Assembly: GCA_033816765.1 (NCBI GenBank)
Contig: CM066290.1
Span: 3,410,001-3,474,000, forward strand
Direction of reading: 5' to 3'
Source: Nothopassalora personata
Taxonomy: Eukaryota; Ascomycota; Dothideomycetes; Mycosphaerellales; Mycosphaerellaceae
DNA: 64,000 nt
The notes under the pieces are model-generated. The model saw only the letters and a program-made list of their open reading frames with translations. It was not told the origin of the DNA and searched no databases. Position numbers and translations under genes: made by a program. Numbering within the stretch: position 1 is the first letter of the stretch; each line of letters starts with the position of its first letter. Of this stretch, positions 34,961-45,532 are shown piece by piece.

Positions 34961-37900
34961 TCATGGCCATGACTGCCCACCGGGAACGTCCTCTTTCACG
35001 ACCGCGATGGCCTGACTCGTCTCTCTTCGACCTCCGCCTGCATCGCCCGTTCGAGCGCTCACCGTGCAACCCACCTGCACCGTACCCTTTGCTGTGATGT
35101 GCCCTACTGGACCAAGAATGAAGCTCGGACTGTGGAAGATGTCAGGCACGTCCTTGAGATCATCGGCTCCGGCGGTCGTGACTGGGTGATACGTGTCGAT
35201 CGTGATGCGCAGCGAGTCCCTCTTCTCTGGATCAGGAACCACAACACTCGCTTTCCACCTCATCGATTTCGGAAGCAATCGCACCCGCGGTGGATCTGCT
35301 GTCTGAGTGAATAGATCAGTCGCAGCTGTTCCCGTTGGAATGACGATTGCAATGGACGTCGAGGGTCCAAACATATGGTTCCCGATGTAAGAAAGAGCAA
35401 AGACTAGATCAAGCGGTTTCTCGAACGAGGCTGGAATGGCTTTTCCGCGCGTCAACGCAGGCCACACGCATACTTCGAAAGAGCCAGCAAGGACCTGTGT
35501 TCTAGGTGCCGGGCCCAGCATCCCAGGACCAGACTTGACCACGTCGAAAGGTACCGCGGAGCGTACGGCAACAGGGGGACGCACCTCCGGTTGCGTTGTT
35601 GGGCCGGTACCGCCTTGACCACCTTGAGGCACCTGTATATCCTTGGCGGCAAAGGGAAACACTCTTGGTGGCGTGGCCTTGGGCCCTGTTGCACTATGTG
35701 CGCATGCGCTTGTGCTGATCACGACATCGAAGACAGCCTCGTTCAGCTGCAATGCCAGACCCGCAGAGCTCAGGCAAGACTGTGAACTATCTGTCAAGAG
35801 ATCCGATCCTGCCATTCGAGATCGCAAGACCGAGACGCAAGCTTTCGACAGCTGCTGCGGTACCACACTCCTGGTAGTCCAGTTGTAGAAGGGCGGAAGG
35901 TCGTTGATGTTGTCAGACACTCCATTGCGACTCCCTGTAGCTTGCCACAACGCCTTCCAGTGTTTGTACTTCTCGGTGGCCACGGCTTCGGTGGACTTCA
36001 TTCCAAAGATGCTACATTCGACGGTCGATTCCGAGAGAGTCGCCAACGAGAACCGCTGCTGGTGTGGCGGCTGTGAAATCACGACTGCTGGATCGTCGCC
36101 GCGACTAAATTCGGGATCGTCTGGGTGGCGAGAGAACAGGAACATCCGAGTGTCTTCTGCAAGCTTTGTGCTGGAGATGAAGGTATCGTTCGATCCGCGG
36201 ACCGAGACAACAAATTCTTGGGAACCCATCATCTGCTCGCTACGTATCAGCATTCCCCAACGAGGGATTTGTCTCTGGTGTATGAGAACTCCTTTCGAAT
36301 CTTCCTCCATAAGATATTCGTTCAAGTCTTTCTTGATTATGCTGCGGGCTGCATCGCCATCGTCATAGTGGTTGCCTACACTCAGTGCGCCGTCGACAAA
36401 AATATCAGTCCAAGCATCGTCGATGTAGAAGGTGCGGATCGATTCGTGCGGGATCATGCGCACGTCTGGCACGAGATTGTAAGGGGCAAGCTTGGACAAC
36501 CTCAGCGTGTCTCGAACCCACTCCGAGACTACCTGCATGTCACTTTCATGCAGTTCGTGTAGCTTTCCTGCTAGTTCCAGAAGCGATCGATCGAAAGTCT
36601 TGCGCAAAGTGTCGTTGAACCAAGAGACCTCTTCTCGGAGGGGCGCACCAGCAAGAGCTTCAGCGACTTTCCAGCGACCATTCAGCGCAAGATCTTTCAA
36701 TGATTTCAAATTTGCCGACATCTCCTTGCCCATCTTATTCAGCTCGCTCACGAGCGCTGTCTTGGTCATGAAACTGAGATCAACCTCCTTCTTCGCCTGG
36801 GTGAGGGCTGTGTGATGCATGCCTGCACGTATGCGAACCACAGCCTGCGAAAATCCCGGGCTTGCTAAGGCAGATGTGCGACCGAGTTGCCACGCGGTAC
36901 TATATGTTAGGTCCATAATACCAGCTTCTCGGTCCAGAACCTGGAGACTGTTACCATCGCTACTTGGCTCGCGGCTCTGTCCCGATGGCCGGTTGGGCGA
37001 GAAAACACCACGGACGGTGGCTAGAGTTGGCTCACCGGTCTGCACTACTGAGCGGATCAAGGTATGGCCAGATTCAAGTTTCTCCCGCAACCATTTTGTA
37101 CTCGGTTCGCCGCTGTTCGATGACAGCGTCATATTCAGCTGGTCCTTGGTGTAAGTGAGTGGAAGGATGTTCCCAACCAGATCCTGCATGGAGTCTCGAA
37201 AGCTCTTGTTGCTCTCTGGAACGCACGAGTATGTCCAGCTGTGAAGGCTGATGAGGCTGATCATATCTGGACCAGATTTCAGGTCTAGACCTTGAACACC
37301 ATCGAGAGACACGACGTGGACAGCCATCTTCGTCGGCCCGGCGAGTTGCGGTCGCCCACTTCGGTGACATATTAGAGTGCTTACAACATCTTGATTGGAA
37401 GCGGTCGTGGAGACGTCTCTCAGTCCGGTATTGTTGATATGTCTCAAATGCGCGAGATGGGAATAACGTTCGATGTTGGCCTTTCCAGCACTTGACCAGG
37501 AGGTGGCCTCATCATTACTGTCGCCGAGCAATGTGACTGCAAGTTCTCTGGTTAGAAGGATGCTCTGTAGCATCGTGTCTGGCGGTAGACCCTCCTCGGC
37601 CGCCGTCGCATCCACATATGCGACCTGGACTTCCCCGGTAGTCTTTAGGTTGAGCATTTCACTCACGGTCAGGCTCAAAGCTCCGGTAGCGGATGGGGCA
37701 AGAGGGTCGCGAGTCGTCTTTGTGCTCGCTGCGTCAACATGAGCAGCACGAGCGGCAGTGACCCTGGTCAGAGATTGTAGCTGCTTCGGTTGCAGCGTCA
37801 ACTCTCCTGCTTCGAAGCTCACTAGTGCGAGCCAAGGCATTCTGCTGGATCCCGAACTCCCAGCAGTGAGATGCCGAGCCCATGGCAGGAAAGGATTCTT

Positions 37901-38210
37901 GAAAGAGACATGAGGAAGGACTTTGGCATACTCTGAGGTTCCAGCAATTGGATAGTAGCTGTGAATGTCAGAGGGTGCGATAGACAGTGGTGGCTGCACG
38001 ACTTCGAAAGACTTCGTCGTCTGAAGATTTTGGTTGCCGAACGACTGCGTTATATCTATGCCATAACTTCCTGGATCTAGCGAAGGTTCGACTCTGGAGT
38101 ATACTCTAGAGATGATCAGCCTCTGCCCCGAGCAGGGAGTGATACTCATGAGGGGCTCAGTACCGCAGCTGTCCAGCATTAATGGGCGACAGATCGACAA
38201 CGTGTGCCAT
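34961..38210 (-). CDS. Large 1063-aa protein of unknown function (cassette member)
   Basis: Two exons: 38,210-38,164 (MAHVVDLSPINAGQL plus two bases) and 38,105-34,961. The 58-nt intron runs GTACTG ... GCTGATC ... CTCTAG. This start was chosen because it joins in frame to RVYSRVEPSLDPGSYG and total length is 3,192 nt; without splicing the long frame lacks an upstream ATG and would start at 38,179. The protein has no signal peptide or clear membrane helix. Motifs that look family-specific are PFLPWARHLTAG (near 100), FYIDDAWTDIFVDGALSVG (near 575) and a following IPRWGMLIRS. They resemble, from memory, uncharacterised bacterial proteins. A Pro/Gly-rich linker near 830-870 precedes a beta-rich C-terminal part. 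Same strand as the MBL gene, divergent from the 1562-aa gene. Confidence 0.72.
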
Positions 38211-38710
38211 TCTCTCTGTAGGTCTTGTCGTTGTTGTTCGAAGCGTTCGGTCGACCTGGGAAACTCATTTGTTGGCTAATGGCATGGTCGTGGTCGGCAG
38301 ATACGAGAGTGAATGCGTGCGAAGTTCACCTCCAGAACTGCCTGGAAAGTATAGCCGAGACAAGAAATGTGGCGCGCCTGAAATGCACGTCGAGCTTCCG
38401 CTGGTCTGGACTACGAAGCGGTGGCAACCGTGGCATCTGACTGCTTTCAATGGTAAGTTATTCCTGGACCAGCACAGACTTTATTGCTTCGCACGCCCCA
38501 CGATCCAAGCCACGTATGCAGCCTGGAGGGACCCAACCAGCAGATCAAGACCTGGTCCTGGCACTCATGTCAATCCATCTAGTTGCAGAGCAAGTCGAGG
38601 AAAATCGATCGCGCACATTGTTGACTTAACATTACATCCCCTCCCATGGATCAGCATCTAGCCGTCAATTAACAGCGTTCATCAGCACTATCAACCTCAC
38701 AGGACCACAT
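38211..38710. promoter_or_regulatory. Divergent promoter region of two cassette genes
   Basis: 500 bp separate the divergent starts at 38,210 (minus) and 38,711 (plus), so both promoters must lie here. A pyrimidine-rich stretch (CATCCCCTCCCATGG) sits about 70 bp before the plus-strand start. No clear TATA box, repeat or operator-like inverted repeat was found. Open frames across it are not convincing. Confidence 0.5.
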
Positions 38711-41700
38711 ATGGCATCCGCGGCTGCGAATCCAGCCTCCGGAGGGACAAGCACTGCTGCTCTGCCGGAGGAGGATGTCCTTAAAGCCGTCTGCGTACCT
38801 GTGAAGCTGGATGCCTTCGTGTTCAACGCAGCCGTATGCGATGGGGCCTCACGAGTGGCTCCTTTATCGAAACCAGAATATGGCAATTTTGCCTCAGATA
38901 GTGCTACACCGCGGCACGATGTGGTGCCTCCGTTGGACTTGAGCCTATCGTCCCCAGGCTCTATCAATCCTCGACTCACCGACTTGCTTACTGGGAACGT
39001 CAAGAAAGAACGATTTGGGATATATCTGTCCTGGTGCATCCCAAAGCCATTTCGAATGGGTTATGCAGCTACCAAGAGCGGAGCAAGCCGTTCAAAAGAG
39101 ACAAACGAACCTATCTTGCCGAAGTCAGACTCAGATGCACAATCTGACTCGACGTCTCCTCGATTTGTTGCTGTGCCAAACAGATGGATCATTGTCCGGC
39201 AGCTCTCTGCCCTGGGCTCTGCCGACAAACCGAATACAAACACACGAGTCTTTGTTGTAGACTCCGACTTGACCCGCTCGGGAGATTTCTTCTCCGTCTA
39301 CGAGGATGTCGAGAACGAGGTGACGCCGTTCCTTGATCGGAGCAAACCCCTTAGTGAGCAGGGGAATTGCTTCCTGGGCTGCACACGCAAAGACGCCGAT
39401 CTGAAGACACCAGTCGATTCGAAAGCAAAGAGGCATTCGCCTCTGACCATTCTTAGCTCCTCGAATCCTCTCTTTGCAGATTACCAGCCTCATCATTCCG
39501 GCGTTTTCAGTGTGCACGATGATATGACGGACGTTGGCTCGGCGACTGTGTCTTACTTCTTGATGGGATACTATGCTCCTGTGAGCTCTTCTATCCTGCC
39601 TCAAGATCCTCTGACGGGCTTCGGGAAAGCTGGTGAGCTTGTCACTGATAAGGCCTTGCTTTCTACATTCAGAATGCAGCTAGCGACCAGCAAATCCAAG
39701 GAGATACATGCTGAAGATGTTCGCAATGCCGCTCTATGCCAGTGGAAGAAAGCAAGTACTGGTCCGCCACAGGCATTCACAGTCTGTCATGGGGCACTGT
39801 ATGATGTTGTGTACAGCGAAGACCAAGCACCAAAGGTTTGGCCCGCTGAATTGGCGATGACTGCACTACAAGAGTCTAGCCCGATATCTGTTGGTACAAC
39901 CTCTATAGATGCATTGGTCGCCCAAATGCGAGCTGCTGCTGATCACTTGCCTCCGGGGGAGCGGCAGCGAGCAGCCTTCGCTCTTATCAGAAAGCTTGAG
40001 TGTTATCTGACCCGACCGTCGGAGGATGTTGACTCTCAACTTGAAGCTGCAGACTTGATTGACACCAATAACTTCCAGCCGTCAAAGACAGCAAAGACTT
40101 GGCATATTCCAGCCAAGAAAGAGACACCAGCTCGCGGCAGGCAGGCTGATCCAGATGACAAGGAGCTCAAGGCACTAGCAGATGTTAATCTTGGCCAAGG
40201 GCTGTTGAATCAACTCGACCGAGAAAGAAGCCACTTACAACATCTACTATTCTGCACGTATTGGAAAGCCTTATCGCTCACTGCACATAGTGTGGCCGAT
40301 GATTGGCGCAAAGGTATCAAGGCATCTGTGGATGCCTTGAGCTCCCGAATCATGCAAATCAACCTCACCATCAACACTCGTGCGCCCGACATCATAACCA
40401 AGGCCCAAGCATCTGGCTTCGAAAGCAGTGTAGCACCATCGTTCTACACACAAAAGGACCCCGTTGTGGCTTTCGCAGGATTGCCAACTGGCTGGCCCAT
40501 TGACTGGGAGGAGGACGTCAATGTGCGATTTAGACGCATGTCCCGTGATGTCGCCAAACGAGCCTTCGTATACCAATACGACGAAAAGGATAAATCCATG
40601 TGCATCGATGCTTTAGATAAGGTGGGAGCTTTCCACGGGGCATTCGACCAGGCCCTGGCCGCTGGCAGTAATATGATCTTCTCCGAAGTCGTCCTCTTCA
40701 ATCTGTATTCCATGGAAAACGAGAATGACTACTTCTCGACCGAGTCCGGAGTACCTCTGAAGACGGCTTGGAAAGTGCCATACTACGATCACTACGACGG
40801 CAATTCAGCCCAAGAGAGCATTACCGCCAAAGCGCATCTGTATCTTGTACCTCAGTATAACCAGTTTGCTCCACCTGACTGGAGATCTCTACCTGGATCC
40901 TTAAAGGCGCTTTTCCCAGCTGCCGCCAGTGTGATACAAAGACTGCAGCTTGGTGGCGCCCCGGCCTCCTTATCTTCAGACAGGATGAAGGATGTTGTCA
41001 CACAGGTGCACAACCAAAGGCAAGTGTGGGCGGCGACTTTCAGTGCTAATGCCCACTTCCCGGTGGATCCGATTGCAGGCTATGACATTTTTGTTGCGCG
41101 CGTGCAGTCCCGAGGCGCTGACAAGTTTGGCAACTTTGGCATGGAATGGCTAAAAGCTGCGGAGCCAATGACAGATTCCCTGGATCTTAGTGACCTTGCA
41201 GATCCGTGGGATCTGTCCAAGAGATTGAGCCTTTTCAAGCACAACGACCAAATTGGTCAGACACTGGACTGCGCCTTAGAGGAGGCGACTCCCGAAATCA
41301 AGCATGTCTTCAAAGACCTGTTCTTGGAGTGGATGTGTTTGCATACCATGCAGGACTTTGGACGCACTCCTCCGCACTATTACATGCACCATGACCGCTG
41401 GCTGGCACAAGCATTCTTTCCAGTATTCGTGGAGTGGGAACTCGAGTACTACCATATCCCATATACAAGCTGGACGTTCGGCCCCTCTGGAAAGGAAAAG
41501 CGTGTTCGCTATAGCATCAGGTCAGACGTCAATCTAGCATCAGACGCCCAGTCAAAGCTCGACGTCCACATCATTTCTGGAAGAAGTTTCGTGTTGCCCA
41601 ATGTCGCGTCCCAGATCAAGACAATGGCGCAAAGGTTCATTGATACAATCAATCCTAAAGACCTCGATCCAAGCATACAAATCGATGAACTTTGGAAGCT

Positions 41701-43399
41701 GCTGAGCGATATGCCTTTCATGTCATCCGCCATGAATGGCTTCAACGACCACCTCGCCACGTTGCAGACGGGCAACCACATCAAGCCCTTTCAGCGCCAG
41801 CAAGGACAACGTTCATTTCCAGTGGTCGACTCGCATGCTGTGGTCGCGGAACTTGGGTTTAGTCCTGAAATAATGGCTTTGCTCGGTACGCAGACCGCAC
41901 GCACACCATTCGCGGAATTGAACGGTGGTCCATTCACGGAGTTCTCTTCCTTCAAGCCCGTGACGCACGGTCAAGCACGTTTTACCAAGCTGTCAATCGT
42001 TGACAAATTTGGTCAGGTCGTTCCGTGTCTGGATCCGGCACATCGGCCTCCCGATCGACCTGTGAAGTCCATAGACCCAATCACCAGCGAGTACTTCTTT
42101 TGTGAGCCCATTGGACCCGATGATCAAGGACACTTCAGACCCAACACTGTGATAACACAAGACATTGGGCGCTGCGAGTTCTTCCAAATTCCACCGAGGA
42201 TCAATCAAGACGCACGTTGGAACGGTGACCATCTCGTGCCGAATAGCTCTGACTTTCGGCCTTGCAACGATTGGGAGAACCCGATTGTGTGTATCATTGT
42301 CATCAACTACATGGACAAGTCTCTCCAGATCTTTGCAGCAGATGGAGAGTTCGCTGCTGAATATACGATCGGTGGGATTGAAGGCGCCTCTGGCGTTCGA
42401 CTTCGACCATTCACTCCCAAAGCAGCCGCAGATCCACGAATGGCAGCATTCATGAAACTTCTCGCTCAGCGCGATTATCTCTTCGAAGTCTACAGCATGG
42501 TGGAGCATGGGACGAGCAACCTTCCACATGTTCCTGGGTCCTACGCAGACGCCCTTCCTGCCGTCCTTGGTCGTCCTGTCGCCCTCACATACGCGGGATG
42601 GAGTCTTGAGTTGGCAACGCCTCCGTTTGCGACACATGCTTTCAGTGATGCCAGAAAGCAGGTACAAAGCGTAGTCGACTATGAGTTTCCGCTCAAGCTG
42701 GGCGACAAAGATGCAGCTTACGATGGACTCATAGGTTTCTTCCCCGTGCCTCGCAGCTCGTCCCCTGATGCCGCCATGTCAAAGATCAAGACTCATTTCG
42801 CAGCCATGACAAACAGCAAATACTTGGAGCCTGCTTCCGATTCTTGCTCAGCTATGTTCAGGCCATACTATGTCCAAGCCGATGCCAGCTCATCACCCGA
42901 CTCAATAGCACGAGAGCACAACACCGCACGGTCAATCTTCGGCATGTTCGTGGATGTCTTCACTCCCGTCATGGGTTACTCAGGCATACTCCCTGTCAAG
43001 CAATTGCACCTTCCGGCCTGGACACTGGAGCGAGCTTTAAAGCGGATGACAGGATTCTATGCCGTGGGGCCAATGATTGTTCCTGACGAAGTCCTGCCTC
43101 TGAGAAAGAACCCCGCCCCAGCTCCGGGTGTGAAGCTCGACCTCTCGGAACCAGAGATGCGTACGGTCCAGATGCCTCATGATCCTGCAAACGAGCTCTC
43201 ATGGCTCCAGCCAAGCTGGGGTCACGGACCACAGACTGAAGGATATACAGCAGGCGCGGGTGCTGATGGGCGAACATTCTATGAGGTCATGGGGCTGGGT
43301 GCGCTTGATACTCTTCTTGGTGAGCGCAAAGGGCCCTTGTCGGCAGCGGAAGGTTATCTGCAACTCAAGAAGAAAGACATGGCGGCACCGCAGGCCTGA
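38711..43399 (+). CDS. Giant 1562-aa protein of unknown function (cassette member)
   Basis: One uninterrupted frame of 4,689 nt, starting at ATG 38,711 (CACATATGG context) and ending with a TGA at 43,397-43,399. An intronless gene this long stands out in this window. No signal peptide or membrane helix. Near residue 98 it reads RFGIYLSWCIPKPFR and near 150 FVAVPNRWIIVRQLSAL, followed by VFVVDSDL. This pattern recalls, from memory, a family of large bacterial proteins with a HLHWALPD ... VPNRW motif pair, of unknown function. A helical middle part (residues about 400-560) and a long alpha/beta C-terminal half follow. C-terminal tail contains a Gly-rich stretch and ends KKKDMAAPQA. It likely acts with the two neighbouring giant proteins; that is inference from adjacency only. 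Confidence 0.75.
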   Translation: MASAAANPASGGTSTAALPEEDVLKAVCVPVKLDAFVFNAAVCDGASRVAPLSKPEYGNFASDSATPRHDVVPPLDLSLSSPGSINPRLTDLLTGNVKKERFGIYLSWCIPKPFRMGYAATKSGASRSKETNEPILPKSDSDAQSDSTSPRFVAVPNRWIIVRQLSALGSADKPNTNTRVFVVDSDLTRSGDFFSVYEDVENEVTPFLDRSKPLSEQGNCFLGCTRKDADLKTPVDSKAKRHSPLTILSSSNPLFADYQPHHSGVFSVHDDMTDVGSATVSYFLMGYYAPVSSSILPQDPLTGFGKAGELVTDKALLSTFRMQLATSKSKEIHAEDVRNAALCQWKKASTGPPQAFTVCHGALYDVVYSEDQAPKVWPAELAMTALQESSPISVGTTSIDALVAQMRAAADHLPPGERQRAAFALIRKLECYLTRPSEDVDSQLEAADLIDTNNFQPSKTAKTWHIPAKKETPARGRQADPDDKELKALADVNLGQGLLNQLDRERSHLQHLLFCTYWKALSLTAHSVADDWRKGIKASVDALSSRIMQINLTINTRAPDIITKAQASGFESSVAPSFYTQKDPVVAFAGLPTGWPIDWEEDVNVRFRRMSRDVAKRAFVYQYDEKDKSMCIDALDKVGAFHGAFDQALAAGSNMIFSEVVLFNLYSMENENDYFSTESGVPLKTAWKVPYYDHYDGNSAQESITAKAHLYLVPQYNQFAPPDWRSLPGSLKALFPAAASVIQRLQLGGAPASLSSDRMKDVVTQVHNQRQVWAATFSANAHFPVDPIAGYDIFVARVQSRGADKFGNFGMEWLKAAEPMTDSLDLSDLADPWDLSKRLSLFKHNDQIGQTLDCALEEATPEIKHVFKDLFLEWMCLHTMQDFGRTPPHYYMHHDRWLAQAFFPVFVEWELEYYHIPYTSWTFGPSGKEKRVRYSIRSDVNLASDAQSKLDVHIISGRSFVLPNVASQIKTMAQRFIDTINPKDLDPSIQIDELWKLLSDMPFMSSAMNGFNDHLATLQTGNHIKPFQRQQGQRSFPVVDSHAVVAELGFSPEIMALLGTQTARTPFAELNGGPFTEFSSFKPVTHGQARFTKLSIVDKFGQVVPCLDPAHRPPDRPVKSIDPITSEYFFCEPIGPDDQGHFRPNTVITQDIGRCEFFQIPPRINQDARWNGDHLVPNSSDFRPCNDWENPIVCIIVINYMDKSLQIFAADGEFAAEYTIGGIEGASGVRLRPFTPKAAADPRMAAFMKLLAQRDYLFEVYSMVEHGTSNLPHVPGSYADALPAVLGRPVALTYAGWSLELATPPFATHAFSDARKQVQSVVDYEFPLKLGDKDAAYDGLIGFFPVPRSSSPDAAMSKIKTHFAAMTNSKYLEPASDSCSAMFRPYYVQADASSSPDSIAREHNTARSIFGMFVDVFTPVMGYSGILPVKQLHLPAWTLERALKRMTGFYAVGPMIVPDEVLPLRKNPAPAPGVKLDLSEPEMRTVQMPHDPANELSWLQPSWGHGPQTEGYTAGAGADGRTFYEVMGLGALDTLLGERKGPLSAAEGYLQLKKKDMAAPQA

Positions 43400-43772
43400 T
43401 CTAGCATAGCACGAGATGAGTGACTGTGATGAATCATTCGGTGTCTCGTGATAACCTGTCCATGGCAGTGTGTAAACATCCCAGAATGAGATCCCTCTTT
43501 CGTTGGTCTATCATGATACTACTCACCACGGCCAAGCCTTTGCATGTCATGCAGTCTCGGTCGCTAGCCATGTTTTGTGTTTGGACTGGGCAGACAGTGC
43601 TTGGCCTCTGCCCCGATATGGCCGTTCATTTCGACACAGCTATTCGGCAACTTCGATTCTGTTGTTATAGGTTGAAATGGCCCAGTGTCGCTGACCTGTG
43701 CCTTGGCTGAAATCTTGGTGGTCGGGCTAGCTTCACTCGGGAAGTTCGTTCTCACCTTCCTCCACATGCTTT
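43400..43772. other. Gap after the giant-gene cassette
   Basis: 3' region of the 1562-aa gene and 5' region of the next gene. No RNA gene or repeat seen. Confidence 0.4.
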
Positions 43773-44685
43773 GTGCCTCTATCTACAACGCTGCTGTTTG
43801 GACCTCTGAAGATCAGGCTGCGACCGCGACAGCATGACAGTTTACCCGCCGCTCCACCTCGAAGACGAAGGGCTTCCACCAAATTATCCTACAATGAAGT
43901 GGTCGCAGGCGAGCAATATCTCGTGCTCACGTCATCCGCCGCGGTGACAGTTCCGGAGAGCCGGCTGCGAGTCGGAAGGCTAGGGGAGGCAGATTACAAG
44001 GGAGGCAACCAAATTGCTCTCATCTCCACACATCCAGACTCTGGCAACCTCCTAGATCTAATAACACACTACTATGTTCCAGTCCCAACTCATCTTCCAA
44101 AGTGGAGATGCACGTCCCGACTCACCGGGCTTGAAGGGACGCATCGCCAACAAGGCCAACAAGATCACCACCAAGCCCGCAGACCCGCCCAAACACATCG
44201 TCAACACCATCATCTCCGGCCTACCGCAAGAGCTATATATCGGGCAAAGGCTCGAATTCGACGTTGCAATCGCCCCCGACACCAGCTGCTCCAGTACCTT
44301 GCCCGACGAGCCTCCCGAGGTCTCCTTAGATGCATGCACCATCACGCTCTTCTGCCAGACCAACGGCCCCCATCCAGAGCACATCGAAGTCCTGACACAA
44401 AAAGCCAACAAGCAGCGGCCTTCGGGACCTTTCTCGTCCGTGTCCGGCTACCGGAAGACGGTCGATTGCGGGGTGTTTGGCCATATGCCGAGCACGTTCA
44501 ACTATCGGAATGTATCGCAGAGTTATAAGCTCAAGCTCGATTTGCAATTTTACGCCGCTGGATCGACGGTGGCGATGAAGAAGGAGTTCCCAGTCGTTGT
44601 GTATCCGTATCGAGCTCAACTCCCGGAGGATTCCCTCCCTTCGTACGACGAGGTGGTTAATGGACAGTTCGATTGTGTGAGGTGA
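43773..44685 (+). CDS. Arrestin-like protein, 5' exons unresolved
   Basis: The solid part is the final exon, open from about 44,081 (after a branch-like CTAAT and the acceptor TTCCAG at 44,080) to a TGA at 44,683-44,685. It encodes beta-strand-rich sequence such as SGLPQELYIGQRLEFDV and SYKLKLDLQFYAAGSTVA, ending with the PY-like LPSYDEVV. This is the layout of fungal arrestin-domain adaptors, which bring Rsp5-type ubiquitin ligases to membrane cargo through PY motifs. Upstream frames (LSYNEVVAGEQYLVLTSSAA at about 43,890, and another with LPPNYP) probably hold earlier exons, but I could not find one consistent set of splice sites. The product may also be a diverged beta-sandwich protein unrelated to arrestins. 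Confidence 0.45.
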
Positions 44686-44779
44686 CGAAAGGTGGTATTC
44701 GGGAGTGTGGCGTTGCATGGGGAATCAATCGAAAGGGCAAGGAAGGCGTCATGTCATCATGGCCCATAAAAAGGATTTT

Positions 44780-44798
44780 GGGGGGGGGGGGGGGGGGG
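44780..44798. repeat. Run of 19 G
   Basis: An uninterrupted G homopolymer (C on the other strand) in the gap after the arrestin-like gene. Length may be affected by sequencing. Confidence 0.9.
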
Positions 44799-45093
44799 TA
44801 ATAGAGCTATTTTTTTGCTGGTCCGGATGGAGACAAGATACCACCACACCATGCTCATACGACTTCACGTGATGAAAATATCTAACAGACGTCGTCAAAA
44901 CAGACCTGGCCAATTTCCGAGAGCGCGCAAATGGTCACCTACACCAGGGCTTGACCATCTTCCATTCGTGACGGTAGCGACACGGGCCCTTAGCACCACC
45001 TAAATAGAAGGCCGAAGCGTCGAGGCGCACATTCCGTTTCGACAGACTTGCATCAGTCCGAGGTGCCTGGAGCACTCTACGCAGATTCAGCGC

Positions 45094-45183
45094 GATCCCG
45101 CGCTTGGAGTGCAACAGCCATCTCTCTTGTCGAGAACCGATCCCGCGCTTGGAGTGCAACAGCCATCTCTCTTGTCGAGAACC
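45094..45183. repeat. Exact tandem duplication, 2 x 45 bp
   Basis: The 45-bp unit beginning GATCCCGCGCTTGGAGTG occurs at 45,094-45,138 and again, without a mismatch, at 45,139-45,183. Perfect identity implies a recent event. It lies downstream of the acidic-protein gene. Confidence 0.95.
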
Positions 45184-45352
45184 CTCGTTCATACCTCTCC
45201 TACTCAAAACATTCACTGGTATCACGCTACTGCCGATCCAAGAACCTCTCCTTATATGCCATACCGCACAGTACAATTCAGAACCATCGCCGCTGCCCAA
45301 AACACCCTCCCATCAAAACAACAACTCCCACCCACCCAGCCCGCTCTCACCT

Positions 45353-45494
45353 TTAACTCGTCCTTCTACTCTTAATCTCCACCAACTGCTCCTCATCACT
45401 ACTCTCCTCCTCCCCCTCCGGATCCGCAAAAGGCCCCTCACTCTGCCCCAACATCATCTTCCTATCCACATCCCTCGCCAATCCCATCGACTCG

Positions 45495-45532
<38 letters not shown>

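Larger units (their letters stand above)
44686..45352. other. Non-coding gap with homopolymer and tandem duplication
   Basis: Holds the G19 run and a 2 x 45-bp duplication. Short frames across the duplication are repeat artefacts. Confidence 0.5.

Noticed and set aside
26961..43399. Secondary-metabolite cluster
   Set aside because: No polyketide synthase, peptide synthetase, terpene cyclase, P450, transporter or pathway regulator is present.
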